From Pseudomonas duriflava (GTDB lineage: Bacteria; Pseudomonadota; Gammaproteobacteria; Pseudomonadales; Pseudomonadaceae), in the NCBI RefSeq assembly GCF_007830155.1, contig NZ_VLKY01000005.1, positions 186,001 through 250,000 of the forward strand: a stretch of DNA of 64,000 nt, read 5' to 3'. This document shows, one piece after another, positions 42,861 to 52,083 of this stretch (position 1 is its first letter; each line of letters starts with the position of its first letter). The notes under the pieces were generated by a model. The model was not told the origin of the DNA. It made no database searches and worked only from the letters and a program-made list of their open reading frames with translations. A program made the translations under genes and the position numbers.

Positions 42861-43353
42861 GATCCAAGCCCTGGGACGGAGGCTGTAAGGGCTGCTCAAG
42901 TCGTAGCCGCATACCAATGACCTGCTCTTCGCCGGGCAATGCTACCGGGACGAATCCAAGCTGACGGTAAACGGCCTGGGCAGCCACATTGTCTCGGTAA
43001 ACGCGCAGCGTTACCTTGGAGGCGCCAGTCATCTGTACCCCGCGCTGGATCAGTCGCTGGCAAAGCTGCCTGGCCAGACCTTGTCTACGCATTTCGGGCG
43101 CCACAATGATGCGACACAGGTGAATTGTATGCGGAGGCACCCGACGATACTGGCCAAAGGCAAGTAACCGGTCTTCGTCATCCGTGAGACAGAAACTTTC
43201 ACCAGGCACCTTTAACAGCGCGGGCAATTCATCAATGGAAAAAGGGTAAAGCAGTTGTGGGCCGGCCCACCGGACACATGCCTCAGCGTCAGAGACCCAG
43301 GTGGCAAGTGTCTTGTAATCACCGTGAGCAGGCGGTTTGAATACCAGACCCAT
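42847..43353 (-). CDS. GNAT-family N-acetyltransferase
   Basis: 168-residue GNAT domain. The acetyl-CoA binding motif is VAPEMRRQGLARQLCQRLI, followed by VTLRVYRDNVAAQAVYRQLGF. The start MGLVFKPPAHGDYKTLATWV is typical of amino-group acetyltransferases with a long N-terminal beta strand. The substrate is unknown. It runs convergently to the quinone oxidoreductase gene and lies 70 nt downstream of a zinc alcohol dehydrogenase gene on the same strand. Confidence 0.9.
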   Translation of the reverse strand: MGLVFKPPAHGDYKTLATWVSDAEACVRWAGPQLLYPFSIDELPALLKVPGESFCLTDDEDRLLAFGQYRRVPPHTIHLCRIIVAPEMRRQGLARQLCQRLIQRGVQMTGASKVTLRVYRDNVAAQAVYRQLGFVPVALPGEEQVIGMRLRLEQPLQPPSQGLDQTPG

Positions 43354-43423
43354 AACATGGTCCCCTTTCCTTACACGATGTTGGACCTGCCTGAGCGCCG
43401 GACGCGCTTAGGCAGGTCTTTTC

Positions 43424-44491
43424 TCAAGCGGCTGCCGACCCTTCCTTTTTCAGCGACGCCATATCGATCACGAAACGGTACTTTACGTCACCCTTGAGCA
43501 TGCGCTCGTAGGCCTCGTTGATGTCTTGCATGTCGATCATCTCGATGTCCGAAACAATGTTGTGCTTGGCACAGAAATCGAGCATTTCCTGGGTTTCGGC
43601 AATCCCGCCAATAAGCGAACCGGCAATCTGGCGGCGCTTGAAGATCAAGCTGAACACATCAGGCGAGGGATGCGGCTCGGCGGGCGCGCCGACCAGGGTC
43701 ATGGTGCCGTCACGCTTGAGCAGAGCGAGGAATGCGTCCAGGTTATGCGAGGCGGCGACACAGTTGAGGATGAAGTCCAGGCTGTTTGTATGGGCAGCCA
43801 TTTCATCAGGGCTTCGGGAAACCACCACCTCATCGGCACCCAGGCGCAGCGCATCTTCTTTCTTGTCGGGTGACGTAGTGAATAGCACAACATGCGCGCC
43901 CATAGCATGGGCGATTTTAACCGCCATGTGGCCGAGCCCACCCAGACCTACTACACCAACTTTTTTGCCGGGGCCTACTTTCCAATGGCTCAATGGCGAA
44001 TAGGTAGTGATGCCTGCACAGAGCAACGGCGCCACAGCTGCTAGATTTTCGGTGTGCGTAATGCGCAGGACGAATTTCTCGCTGACAACGATATTGTCGG
44101 AATAGCCACCGTAGGTATTGTCTCCGCCGAAAACCGGACCGTTATAAGTGCCGACAAAGCCGTTTTCGCAATACTGTTCCAGCCCCTCACCACAGGAGGA
44201 ACATTGCTGACAGCTATCCACCATACAGCCGACACCCGCTATGTCGCCTACCTTGAAACGGGTAACGTGTTCGCCGACCGCGACGACCTTCCCGACGATC
44301 TCGTGCCCGGGAACGGACGGATAGAGCGTATTTTTCCACTCGTTGCGGGCCGTATGCAGATCCGAATGGCAAACACCACAGTAGAGAATATCGATCTGGA
44401 CATCATGCGGACCTAATTCGCGACGCTCGAACTGGTAGGGCGCCAGACGATCCGTCGGGGAGTGAGCAGCATAGCCATAAGACTTGATCAT
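43424..44491 (-). CDS. Zinc-dependent NAD(P) alcohol dehydrogenase / aldehyde reductase (YahK/Ahr type)
   Basis: 355-residue zinc MDR enzyme. Catalytic zinc ligands are in YCGVCHSDLH and PGHEIVG. The structural zinc site has four cysteines in VDSCQQCSSCGEGLEQYC. The Rossmann motif is GLGGLGHMAVKIAHAMGAHV. It belongs to the cinnamyl-alcohol-dehydrogenase-like group that reduces a broad range of aldehydes. I start at MIKSYGYAA (44491); the frame is open 15 codons upstream. Divergent from the nucleoside hydrolase gene. Confidence 0.92.
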   Translation of the reverse strand: MIKSYGYAAHSPTDRLAPYQFERRELGPHDVQIDILYCGVCHSDLHTARNEWKNTLYPSVPGHEIVGKVVAVGEHVTRFKVGDIAGVGCMVDSCQQCSSCGEGLEQYCENGFVGTYNGPVFGGDNTYGGYSDNIVVSEKFVLRITHTENLAAVAPLLCAGITTYSPLSHWKVGPGKKVGVVGLGGLGHMAVKIAHAMGAHVVLFTTSPDKKEDALRLGADEVVVSRSPDEMAAHTNSLDFILNCVAASHNLDAFLALLKRDGTMTLVGAPAEPHPSPDVFSLIFKRRQIAGSLIGGIAETQEMLDFCAKHNIVSDIEMIDMQDINEAYERMLKGDVKYRFVIDMASLKKEGSAAA

Positions 44492-44659
44492 GTGTGGAAT
44501 CCTATCGTTGAGAAAAGGAGCAGCAAAATGGGACATGAAACAGTAGACGCGTTTCCTGTCCTGGCGTTACCGTGCCCGATGCCCATTCGACCTGCGGCGT
44601 ATCAAATGCTTACTTTAAATGCTTACGCTGACGATACGATGAACAAAGGACCTGCGTAC

Positions 44660-45613
44660 ATGACAACCACGCCCATCATTTTCGACACCGATCCCGGCAT
44701 CGACGACGCCCAAGCCATTGCTCTGATCATGGCGGACCCAGGCATCGAAGTCGTCGGCCTGACCACGACCTTTGGTAACGTTTCCATCGAGACCGCCACC
44801 CGCAACGCACTGTTACTGGTGGAGCTGGCCGGCCTGGACATTCCTGTAGCCCAGGGCGTCGGTACGCCACTCGAAAAGACGCCATACCCAGTACCGACCC
44901 ATGTGCACGGAGACGATGGTTTGGGCAATCTGCACCTGCCGGCACCGACCCGTCAAGCCGTCAGCCAGAGCGCCGCAGAGTTCATTGTCGAGCAGACCCG
45001 CCAACGGCCCGGTGAAATCACGCTGGTGGCGGTTGGGCCGCTGGGAAATCTTGCCAAAGCCCTCGAACTCGACCCCGAGGTTGTCCATCGCGTGGCCCGC
45101 GTTGTGGTTATGGGCGGATCGATTCGTGAGGGAGGTAATGTTACACCGTTAGCCGAAGCGAACATTTTCTCGGACCCCCATGCCGCTGCGCAGGTATTGA
45201 CTGCGGGTTGGCCGCTAACGCTGGTGGGCCTCGATGTGACCCATCGCACCTGTCTCGACCCGGCCAGAATGCAACGCATCACCGAAGCGCATCGCACTCT
45301 CGGCCCGCTGCTGGCGCACAGCTATGCGTTTTATGCGAAGTTCTACGGGTCCGCGTTGGGTATCGATGGCTGCTGCCCGCACGACAGTTGCGCCGTAGCC
45401 TGGTTGCGTCGCCCCGATCTGTTCCAGACCGTACGCGGACATCTGAATGTGATCACCGAGGGCCTGGCCGAAGGGCAGACTATTTTTGCACCTGAAGGTC
45501 GTCAGTATGTAGACGAGCATTGGAGTCGCTCGCCGGTAGTAGACGTCTGTCTTGGTATAGACGGCGCCGCCGTGGTGGACTGGATGGAGTCGGTGCTCAC
45601 GACCCACGGTTAA
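44660..45613 (+). CDS. Inosine/uridine-preferring nucleoside hydrolase
   Basis: 317-residue enzyme that hydrolyses ribonucleosides to base plus ribose. The calcium-binding signature DTDPGIDDAQAI opens the protein. VAVGPLGNLAKAL and EANIFSDPHAAAQVL are the substrate-binding blocks. The last part has a His in GIDGCCPHDSCAVA, where the family carries its catalytic His and Ca-ligand Asp. The ATG at 44660 has AGGA 8 nt upstream; the open frame extends to 44462 but overlaps the divergent gene. No signal peptide. Probably purine/pyrimidine salvage. Confidence 0.93.
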   Translation: MTTTPIIFDTDPGIDDAQAIALIMADPGIEVVGLTTTFGNVSIETATRNALLLVELAGLDIPVAQGVGTPLEKTPYPVPTHVHGDDGLGNLHLPAPTRQAVSQSAAEFIVEQTRQRPGEITLVAVGPLGNLAKALELDPEVVHRVARVVVMGGSIREGGNVTPLAEANIFSDPHAAAQVLTAGWPLTLVGLDVTHRTCLDPARMQRITEAHRTLGPLLAHSYAFYAKFYGSALGIDGCCPHDSCAVAWLRRPDLFQTVRGHLNVITEGLAEGQTIFAPEGRQYVDEHWSRSPVVDVCLGIDGAAVVDWMESVLTTHG

Positions 45614-45802
45614 GCAATGCATCCTTTGTTGTGGTTAGTGCATCCTGGGTGTTCCAAACACCTATGGGTGCACTAAACGCAGCGTACCAGAGGCTTCTTA
45701 CCTGTCACCAAAATACTCGCTTAACCCGCAGCCAGTCATTTTTTGAACTTCAGGCAGCCCCCTTCTTCCAAGTAACGCACTAGACGGAAGAAGGAATGGA
45801 CC

Positions 45803-46051
45803 ATGCGCTCCGTGTTGGCTATCACGTTCGCAGCCCTGACTTTGGCAGGGCTGGCTGCCTGTGGCGATAAGACCGAGGACTATCGTAAGGAAGCTGCCAG
45901 GCATGAACAGAAAGCCCAGGAATATGCTGCGGCAGGTAACCAGGCTGCGGCCCGGACAGAACTCGCCGAGGCGGCCTCGGCCGACCATGCTGCTCGCGTC
46001 GAAGAGGCCGCCAATAAGAAGCGTCAGAGCGATGCGGAAACCTCACGCTAA
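45803..46051 (+). CDS. Small alanine-rich lipoprotein
   Basis: 82 residues: signal peptide with lipobox GLAAC (Cys 20), then a highly charged alanine/glutamate-rich helix (residues 25-80) that should form a coiled coil. AAGGAATGGACC precedes the ATG. Function unknown; such small outer-membrane coiled-coil lipoproteins resemble Lpp/OprI in outline but lack the C-terminal lysine anchor. Possible structural or stress role (inference). Confidence 0.75.
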   Translation: MRSVLAITFAALTLAGLAACGDKTEDYRKEAARHEQKAQEYAAAGNQAAARTELAEAASADHAARVEEAANKKRQSDAETSR

Positions 46052-46343
46052 ACACTTCGCCAATATAACGGCCTATAAAGGCAAGCCACGCAAGACGTAG
46101 AAGCAGCGCCCAACCGTTGCAACCTGCTTTAACCAGAGCCCAGATCAGCGTAGCAGTTAAAGCCAGACCAAAGACCCATACGCCTAGAAACATGAGACAG
46201 GCCAGTTGAAAACCTGCCACAAGCAAGGCGATAGCTATGAAGTCGTACGCCCAGCGAGAGCAATTTGCCCCACCGACGACCCGGGCGATCTGCAAGGACA
46301 AAAGGAGGAGCAACCCATCCAGGGCTGAGGGGCAACGTAGCAA
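45822..46343 (-). CDS. Possible membrane protein antisense to the lipoprotein gene
   Basis: An open frame of 173 codons. Its first 95 codons (46343 to about 46060) lie outside any other gene and encode three hydrophobic segments (LDGLLLLLSLQIARVV, AYDFIAIALLVAGFQLACLMFL and WVFGLALTATLIWALV). The last 75 codons run antisense through the lipoprotein gene and are not protein-like. Either a real small membrane protein with a read-through tail or a decayed gene. No ribosome site is clear. Confidence 0.3.
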   Translation of the reverse strand: MLRCPSALDGLLLLLSLQIARVVGGANCSRWAYDFIAIALLVAGFQLACLMFLGVWVFGLALTATLIWALVKAGCNGWALLLRLAWLAFIGRYIGEVFSVRFPHRSDASYWRPLRREQHGRPRPPRRVLSGPQPGYLPQHIPGLSVHAWQLPYDSPRSYRHRQPALPKSGLRT

Positions 46344-46510
46344 GCCATTAGTCGTATGACGAAATCAAAAGTATCTGGATGTAAAAATGGATTGCTCGGC
46401 AGCTGATACGTTTCTTTGTGATCCGACACAAACACTATCCCCTTACGACTGACCAGCAAGCGAGTCGGCCGCCGCGCTTCTGTTGTATCAATTGATAGCC
46501 ATTGGCCGCT

Positions 46511-46539
46511 TAGTCATATTTTTGTCATGATTCTGTCAT
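46511..46539 (+). promoter_or_regulatory. Pho box with three PhoB half-sites
   Basis: TAGTCAT (46511-46517), TTGTCAT (46522-46528) and CTGTCAT (46533-46539) repeat at exact 11-nt intervals. The last two form a full Pho box (CTGTCAT-N4-CTGTCAT type). The site is 66 nt upstream of the pstS start, so phosphate-starvation activation by phosphorylated PhoB is expected. The phoBR genes are not in this window. Confidence 0.88.
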
Positions 46540-46604
46540 ACCAACTTCACGTCGCCGCTCTAGCTTCAGGCCTACCCAATTGCCTGACATGCCTAGGAGG
46601 CATC

Positions 46605-47624
46605 GTGTATATCACACGCACCTTTCGTCTTTCCGCCCTTCTCTCTGCTTTTTGCCTGAGTACGGTCGCCCAGGCTACGGACGTGACTGGCGCCGGCTCC
46701 AGCTTTGTCTATCCGGTGCTATCGAAGTGGTCCCAGGCTTATAGTCAGAACTCTGATAACCGTATCAATTACCAGTCCATCGGCTCCGGTGGCGGCATCG
46801 CCCAGATCAAGGCTGCGACAGTTGACTTCGGTGCTTCCGACGCCCCGCTCAGCACCGAGGACCTAGAGAAGTCCGGTCTGGGCCAGTTTCCCAGTGTGAT
46901 CGGCGGCATTGTGCCGGTGGTCAATGTGGAAGGCGTCGAGCCCGGTCAGCTCAAGCTGGACGGCGAAACGCTGGCCAAGATCTTTATGGGAACCATCAAG
47001 ACCTGGAACGATCCGGCCATCGCAAAGCTCAACCCAGATCTTAGCCTGCCTTCGGCCAATATCACGGTCGTACACCGCTCCGACGGCTCGGGTACGTCTT
47101 ATAACTTCACCAACTACCTGGCCAAGGTCAGCCCGGAGTGGAAGGAAAAGGTTAATTTTGGCACCACTGTCAACTGGCCCATCGGCGTAGGTGGCAAGGG
47201 TAACGAAGGTGTTTCTGCCTACGTTAAGCAGATCAAGAACTCGATCGGCTACGTCGAGTATGCCTATGCGCTTCAGAACAAAATGTCCCACGCGCAGCTG
47301 AAGAACGCGGCAGGTAATTTCGTCGAGCCGAATTCGAAGAGCTTCCAGGCCGCCGCTGATACAGCCGACTGGAGCAGCGCAAAAGACTTCAATTTGCTGA
47401 TGACCAATGCCCCTGGTGCTGATGCTTGGCCGATCACGGCGACGACCTGGGTCATCATGTACAAGGAGCCGAAGAATGCCGAGCGCAGCAAGGTTGCATT
47501 CGACTTCTTCAAATGGTCGCTGGAAAACGGACAGAAGGATGCTGCCGCGCTGGATTACGTTCCGCTCCCGGACTCGCTAGTCAGCAAGATCGAGACTTAT
47601 TGGGAATCCGAGTTCAAGAACTGA
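46605..47624 (+). CDS. pstS: Phosphate ABC transporter substrate-binding protein
   Basis: 339-residue periplasmic phosphate-binding protein of the E. coli-like PstS type (TGAGSSFVYPVLSKWSQAY, IGSGGGIAQIKAATVDFGASDAPL, VVHRSDGSGTSYNFTNYL). The signal peptide ends near AQA (residues 23-25). The GTG at 46605 is preceded by AGGAGG with a 4-nt spacer; the open frame upstream to 46527 overlaps the Pho box and is not coding. The sequence differs from the classical P. aeruginosa PstS next to phoU, so this looks like a second Pst system. First gene of pstSCAB. Confidence 0.95.
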   Translation: MYITRTFRLSALLSAFCLSTVAQATDVTGAGSSFVYPVLSKWSQAYSQNSDNRINYQSIGSGGGIAQIKAATVDFGASDAPLSTEDLEKSGLGQFPSVIGGIVPVVNVEGVEPGQLKLDGETLAKIFMGTIKTWNDPAIAKLNPDLSLPSANITVVHRSDGSGTSYNFTNYLAKVSPEWKEKVNFGTTVNWPIGVGGKGNEGVSAYVKQIKNSIGYVEYAYALQNKMSHAQLKNAAGNFVEPNSKSFQAAADTADWSSAKDFNLLMTNAPGADAWPITATTWVIMYKEPKNAERSKVAFDFFKWSLENGQKDAAALDYVPLPDSLVSKIETYWESEFKN

Positions 47625-47641
47625 TCCTTAGCTCGGCCTAT

Positions 47642-47677
47642 ACACCCCGCTCCTTCGCCGGTGCGGGGTGTTTTATT
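47642..47677 (+). terminator. Hairpin between pstS and pstC (attenuating terminator)
   Basis: 9-bp perfect stem acaccccgc/gcggggtgt (47642-47671) with a 12-nt loop and a TTTTATT tail, lying just before the ribosome site of pstC. Read-through would give less PstCAB than PstS, the usual need for a binding-protein transporter. Confidence 0.8.
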
Positions 47678-47690
47678 GAAGGACCTATCC

Positions 47691-48677
47691 ATGTCCGCCA
47701 CGACACCTTATAACCCCGCTACCGCACGAGATGTGCGCGAGCAACGCGCCCGCCGCGATACCCGGCATGACCGCTGGTTCCGCCTTACCCTGCTGACCGC
47801 TGCACTGCTGGTTCTACTGGTCATGCTGGGCGCTGCCTTTTCTACCCTCTGGGGCGGCCGTCTGGCCTTTTCTACCTTTGGCTGGTCGTTTTTGACCAGT
47901 GCCGAATGGGATGTGGTCAATGGTCGTTTCGGTGCCTTGGTACCGATCTATGGCACCTTGGTAACCTCTCTGATTGCCCTGGTTCTGGCTGTGCCGGTGA
48001 GCTTTGGCATCGCTCTTTTCCTCAGCGAGATCGCACCGCCGTGGCTGCGTACGCCCGTAGCGTCTGCTGTCGAATTGCTGGCTGGTATTCCATCCATCAT
48101 CTATGGCATGTGGGGCCTGTTCGTTTTCGGCCCGTTCATGGCGCAATACCTGGCTCCATTCATTAACGACTACCTGGGCAGCCTGCCGGTAATCGGCGGT
48201 TTCTTTCAAGGGCCGGCCCTGGGCATCGGCCTGTTGAGCGCCGGTATTATCCTGGCAATCATGATCCTGCCGTTCATAACCTCAGTGATGTACGAGGTCT
48301 TCCGTACCGTACCGCCAGCCCTAAAGGAATCTGCCTATGCGCTGGGCTCGACCACGTGGGAAGTCTGCTGGGACATCGTCCTGCCTTACACACGCTCAGC
48401 GGTGGTAGGCGGCATCTTCCTTGGCCTGGGACGCGCGCTGGGAGAAACCATGGCGGTAACCTTTGTACTGGGCAATTCGCATCAGCTCTCCATGTCGCTG
48501 ATGATGCCGAGCAGCTCCATCGCCTCGGTCATTGCAAACGAATTCAACGAAGCCTACACCGACCTGCACCGCTCTTCCCTGATTGCCCTGGGTTTCCTGC
48601 TGTTCGTCGTCACCTTCATCGTGTTAATGCTGGCTCGGCTCATGCTGGCGCGCATGTCGCGCCGGGCGGGTAATTGA
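47691..48677 (+). CDS. pstC: Phosphate ABC transporter permease PstC
   Basis: 328-residue membrane permease. Six transmembrane segments start at about residue 30 (RLTLLTAALLVLLVMLGAAF). The EAA-like loop for the ATPase is PPALKESAYALGSTTWEVCWDIVLPYTRSAVVGG. GAAGGAC lies 6 nt before the ATG at 47691; the frame is open to 47661 inside the upstream hairpin. The stop overlaps pstA by one base (TGATG). Confidence 0.95.
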   Translation: MSATTPYNPATARDVREQRARRDTRHDRWFRLTLLTAALLVLLVMLGAAFSTLWGGRLAFSTFGWSFLTSAEWDVVNGRFGALVPIYGTLVTSLIALVLAVPVSFGIALFLSEIAPPWLRTPVASAVELLAGIPSIIYGMWGLFVFGPFMAQYLAPFINDYLGSLPVIGGFFQGPALGIGLLSAGIILAIMILPFITSVMYEVFRTVPPALKESAYALGSTTWEVCWDIVLPYTRSAVVGGIFLGLGRALGETMAVTFVLGNSHQLSMSLMMPSSSIASVIANEFNEAYTDLHRSSLIALGFLLFVVTFIVLMLARLMLARMSRRAGN

Positions 48678-49552
48678 TGAACATGAGCGAACGTTTGTAC
48701 CGCACACGTAAGATCAAGAACATGATCGCCATGACGCTGAGCAGCGTGGCGGCCATTATCGGCCTTGGCTGGCTGGTATGGATTCTGGCGACTACACTGA
48801 TCAAGGGCGGCAGTGCCTTGAGCCTGACCCTGTTCACTGAAATGACGCCACCTCCCGGTGCGGATGGCGGACTCGCCAACGCCCTGTTCGGTAGTGTACT
48901 GATCAGCCTGCTTGCCCTTGCGATCGGGGCGCCTATTGGCATCCTGGCAGGGCTCTGGCTGGCCGAATTCGCTCGCACATCGCGCCTGGGGACTGTCATC
49001 CGATTCGTGAATGACATCCTACTGTCCGCACCGTCCATCGTGATCGGCCTGTTCGTCTACACCGCCGTAGTGATTCCAATGAATCAGTTCACTAATGGTT
49101 CGATCAGCTTTTCAGGCTTCGCTGGCGGCTTGGCACTGGCCATGCTGGTCATTCCGGTCGTGACCCGTACGACTGACGAAATGCTCCAACTGCAGCCGGC
49201 CTCTTTGCGAGAAGCGGCCTTGGCACTGGGCATTCCCCATTGGAAGGTTACTCTGCAGATCCTTTTGCGTGCCGCCAAAGCAGGCGTGGTGACGGGCGTA
49301 CTGCTGTCCATGGCTCGGATTACGGGTGAGACGGCGCCGCTACTGTTCACAGCGTTCGGCAATCAGTTCTGGAATGCCGACCTGTTCAAACCCATGGCCA
49401 GCGTCCCGGTCACTATCTTCCAGTTCGCCATGAGCCCGTTCGAGACCTGGCAGGCACTGGCCTGGGCAGGTGCCCTGCTCCTGACAATTTTCGTTTTGCT
49501 CCTGAGCCTGCTGTCCCGTTTCGTCTTTTCTCGCAAGCGAGGTGCGCAATGA
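48677..49552 (+). CDS. pstA: Phosphate ABC transporter permease PstA
   Basis: 291-residue permease partner of PstC. Six hydrophobic segments from about 18 on; the ATPase-contact loop is [30 protein letters not shown]. The ATG at 48677 shares one base with the pstC stop and has GGGCGGG upstream. Its stop overlaps the pstB start by 4 nt (ATGA), giving tight translational coupling. Confidence 0.95.
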   Translation: MNMSERLYRTRKIKNMIAMTLSSVAAIIGLGWLVWILATTLIKGGSALSLTLFTEMTPPPGADGGLANALFGSVLISLLALAIGAPIGILAGLWLAEFARTSRLGTVIRFVNDILLSAPSIVIGLFVYTAVVIPMNQFTNGSISFSGFAGGLALAMLVIPVVTRTTDEMLQLQPASLREAALALGIPHWKVTLQILLRAAKAGVVTGVLLSMARITGETAPLLFTAFGNQFWNADLFKPMASVPVTIFQFAMSPFETWQALAWAGALLLTIFVLLLSLLSRFVFSRKRGAQ

Positions 49553-50322
49553 CCAATCTTCAAACTCACATGCCCGAGATTTGCGCACGCAACGTGGGCT
49601 TTCAGTACAAGCAGCACGTGGCGTTGAAATCTATCAACCTGGATATTCCCGCTAACAAGATCACCGCCATCATCGGGCCCTCGGGATGCGGCAAATCCAC
49701 CTTGCTGCGTATCTTCAACCGTATCTATGCGGAATACCCAAATCAGAAGGCTACCGGCGAGATCCTGCTGGATGGTGAGAACATTCTCGACCCGAAGTAT
49801 TCGCTCAGCCGCCTGCGCAGTACGGTAGGCATGGTGTTCCAGAAGCCGGTCCCCTTCCCCATGTCGATCTTTGACAATGTCTCTTATGGCATTCGTCATC
49901 ACGAGCGGCTCTCTCGTGTCGAGATGCGCGACCGCGTAGAGCAGGCTCTGCGTGGGGCGGCTTTATGGGATGAGGTCAAGGACAAGCTCCAGCAGAGCGC
50001 GCTGGGCTTGTCGGGCGGTCAGCAACAACGGCTGTGTATTGCTCGCACCATCGCGCTGCGCCCACGGGTATTGCTGCTGGATGAGCCAACGTCTGCTCTG
50101 GACCCGATTTCCACCGTAAAAATCGAACAGCTCATCACTGACCTGAAAGAGCAGTTCACCGTGGTTATCGTGACCCATAACATGCAACAGGCCGCTCGCT
50201 GCTCGGATATCACGGCCTTCATGTACCTGGGCGAGCTGATCGAAGTAGGTTCGACGGACCTGATCTTTACCAAACCGAAGGAAAAGCAGACCGAGGACTA
50301 CATCACCGGCCGATTCGGTTGA
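49549..50322 (+). CDS. pstB: Phosphate ABC transporter ATP-binding protein PstB
   Basis: 257-residue ABC ATPase. Walker [11 protein letters not shown]-loop [12 protein letters not shown] signature [13 protein letters not shown], Walker [13 protein letters not shown] and H-loop VTHNMQQA are all intact. The start overlaps the pstA stop. No phoU follows: the next gene, 174 nt downstream, is a LysE-type exporter. Confidence 0.96.
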   Translation: MTNLQTHMPEICARNVGFQYKQHVALKSINLDIPANKITAIIGPSGCGKSTLLRIFNRIYAEYPNQKATGEILLDGENILDPKYSLSRLRSTVGMVFQKPVPFPMSIFDNVSYGIRHHERLSRVEMRDRVEQALRGAALWDEVKDKLQQSALGLSGGQQQRLCIARTIALRPRVLLLDEPTSALDPISTVKIEQLITDLKEQFTVVIVTHNMQQAARCSDITAFMYLGELIEVGSTDLIFTKPKEKQTEDYITGRFG

Positions 50323-50495
50323 TGTAATCGGGCAATACAATGCGCGTTGCTTAATTACGCTCTACGGCATCCTGTTTGTAAGTAGCCATAAGCAACGCGT
50401 ATTACCCCTACCCCTGCCTTCGCCATCTCCCGCTTTACGCCAACGCCACACGCCGCTATACCTCTTGCTTCTCCTGACAAGTAGGACCGCTGTGC

Positions 50496-51119
50496 ATGTT
50501 GTCGCCCGAACAACTTCTTAGCTTTCTCGCCGTTGCCGTCGTAGTTACCCTTTCCCCCGGCCCGGACAACCTCATGGTACTGGGCCTCGGCATGGCAAAG
50601 GGTCGCCTGCGCGGTATGATTTTTGGGCTGGGGTGTGCCTTAGGCTGCCTGACTCATACAGCCTTGGCCGCGCTGGGCGTGAGTGCCCTGATCGCCGCCT
50701 CGGCCACGGCATTTACTGTACTTAAAATCGTAGGGGGACTCTATCTGATCTGGCTGGGTATCCAGGCCCTACGCAGCACCGGCCAGCCCCGTATTAGTTG
50801 TGAACAACCGGATGAGCCGTTGGGCCGCCTGTTTCTCAAAGGTCTGTTCGCTAATGCGATCAACCCCAAGGTCGTACTGTTCTTCCTGTCATTCCTGCCT
50901 CAATTCGTCCTCGCCGAGCGAGGTCATGTGAGCCTGCAAATCTTGCAGCTGGGCGTTGTATGTACTCTCCAGGCGGCCATCCTGTTCGGCCTGCTGGGTT
51001 ATTTTTCAGGCGCAGTCGGTCAATGGCTACAGAGAAAGCCTCGTCTAGGCCTCTGGCTGGATCGCATGGCGGGTGGCATTTTCGTTGGGCTGGGCGTAAA
51101 GCTGATGGTTTCGCGCTAG
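50496..51119 (+). CDS. LysE/RhtB-family exporter
   Basis: 207-residue inner-membrane protein with six hydrophobic segments and the family block VTLSPGPDNLMVLGLGMAKGR; the second block NAINPKVVLFFLSFLPQFV is typical of RhtB/LeuE members. Own transcription unit, no regulator adjacent. The ATG at 50496 is preceded by agtaggaccgctgtgc (AGGA). The substrate amino acid cannot be given. Confidence 0.9.
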   Translation: MLSPEQLLSFLAVAVVVTLSPGPDNLMVLGLGMAKGRLRGMIFGLGCALGCLTHTALAALGVSALIAASATAFTVLKIVGGLYLIWLGIQALRSTGQPRISCEQPDEPLGRLFLKGLFANAINPKVVLFFLSFLPQFVLAERGHVSLQILQLGVVCTLQAAILFGLLGYFSGAVGQWLQRKPRLGLWLDRMAGGIFVGLGVKLMVSR

Positions 51120-51133
51120 AACAATATCACTAC

Positions 51134-51155
51134 GAAAGGCCGGGCCCGGCCTTTC
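51134..51155. terminator. Hairpin between convergent genes
   Basis: Perfect 22-bp palindrome (arms gaaaggccggg / cccggcctttc) between the LysE-type and M23 genes. As RNA it can fold with a small loop; the T-tract is short on both strands. Confidence 0.6.
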
Positions 51156-51165
51156 GCTGCCTTCT

Positions 51166-52083
51166 TTACTCGTTTCCGCCCAAGGCAAAGTTGGGTAGTG
51201 CTGCTACAGGCTGGGCAAACCGGAAGGGAATGGAAACCACGGCATCGCCTGCCGCCTGCTGGACCACGAAATGCAGGTGCGGCCCGGTACTCCGGCCCGT
51301 GTTGCCGGATTGCGCCAGTGGCGTCCCGGTCTTTACGGTCTGCCCTTCTCGTACCATCACGGAACCGCGCTTCAGGTGCAGATAAGCACTCTGGGTTCCA
51401 TCGTCATGCAGGATACGCACAAAGTTGCCTGACGGGCTTGGCCCATGGCCAAACTGACGGTTCTCGATTTCGATAACCGTGCCGCCACGCGCCGCCACGA
51501 CCGCGGTTCCTTCCGGCATGGCCACGTCTACGGCATAGCGGCCTTTTGGAGTGTGATGGCTGAAATCGCCATTGGCACCCTGGCTGATATAGAACGGGCC
51601 GCCCTGCCAGGGCAATGCATAGGCGTAGCCTGTGGTGATACCGGCCAGACTGTCCGGATTGCCCAACCCACCTCCTGCACCGGGCGAGTAATGCGGCGAG
51701 AAACTGAAGGCCTGCTTGAAATGCATGGGGTATCCCTGCTGGCGCTTTTGCAAGGAAGCAATTCGAACCTGACTGTTTGCCGGTATGGTCTGGCGAATCG
51801 TACCTTTGCCTGCGCCCGCCACATTGACCATGCGGCTCAGACGCAGGGTGACCGTCACAGGGACATCCAGACTGTTACTTACGTCAAACACTTGACCGCC
51901 TTTGGCCCGCCGTGTCACAAGCCGTACGCCGCCGTTGCGGGATTTGGGGGGCTTGGCCAGCCCAGCCGATGCAGAAGCAGAGGCCTTAGCAGAAGTCGAG
52001 GCGGTAGCCGATGGCTTAAGTTCAGCCCAGGCGGAGGATGTTGCCAGTACGGTCACAAGAATGGAGAGAAAAAATAAACGCAT
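51166..52083 (-). CDS. Secreted M23-family peptidase (LytM domain)
   Basis: 305-residue periplasmic murein hydrolase or hydrolase-activator. The signal peptide (MRLFFLSILVTVLATSSAWA) ends at residue 20, followed by an Ala/Ser-rich low-complexity stretch. The C-terminal LytM domain has H...D in HHTPKGRYAVDVAMPEG and the HLHF motif (GPHLHFVV). The first His of the zinc site is in the double His of FSHHTPKG. The ATG 52083 is preceded by GGA at 8 nt; the open frame goes 12 codons farther. The domain before LytM (residues 45-145) is a beta-rich part of unknown type. Confidence 0.9.
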   Translation of the reverse strand: MRLFFLSILVTVLATSSAWAELKPSATASTSAKASASASAGLAKPPKSRNGGVRLVTRRAKGGQVFDVSNSLDVPVTVTLRLSRMVNVAGAGKGTIRQTIPANSQVRIASLQKRQQGYPMHFKQAFSFSPHYSPGAGGGLGNPDSLAGITTGYAYALPWQGGPFYISQGANGDFSHHTPKGRYAVDVAMPEGTAVVAARGGTVIEIENRQFGHGPSPSGNFVRILHDDGTQSAYLHLKRGSVMVREGQTVKTGTPLAQSGNTGRSTGPHLHFVVQQAAGDAVVSIPFRFAQPVAALPNFALGGNE

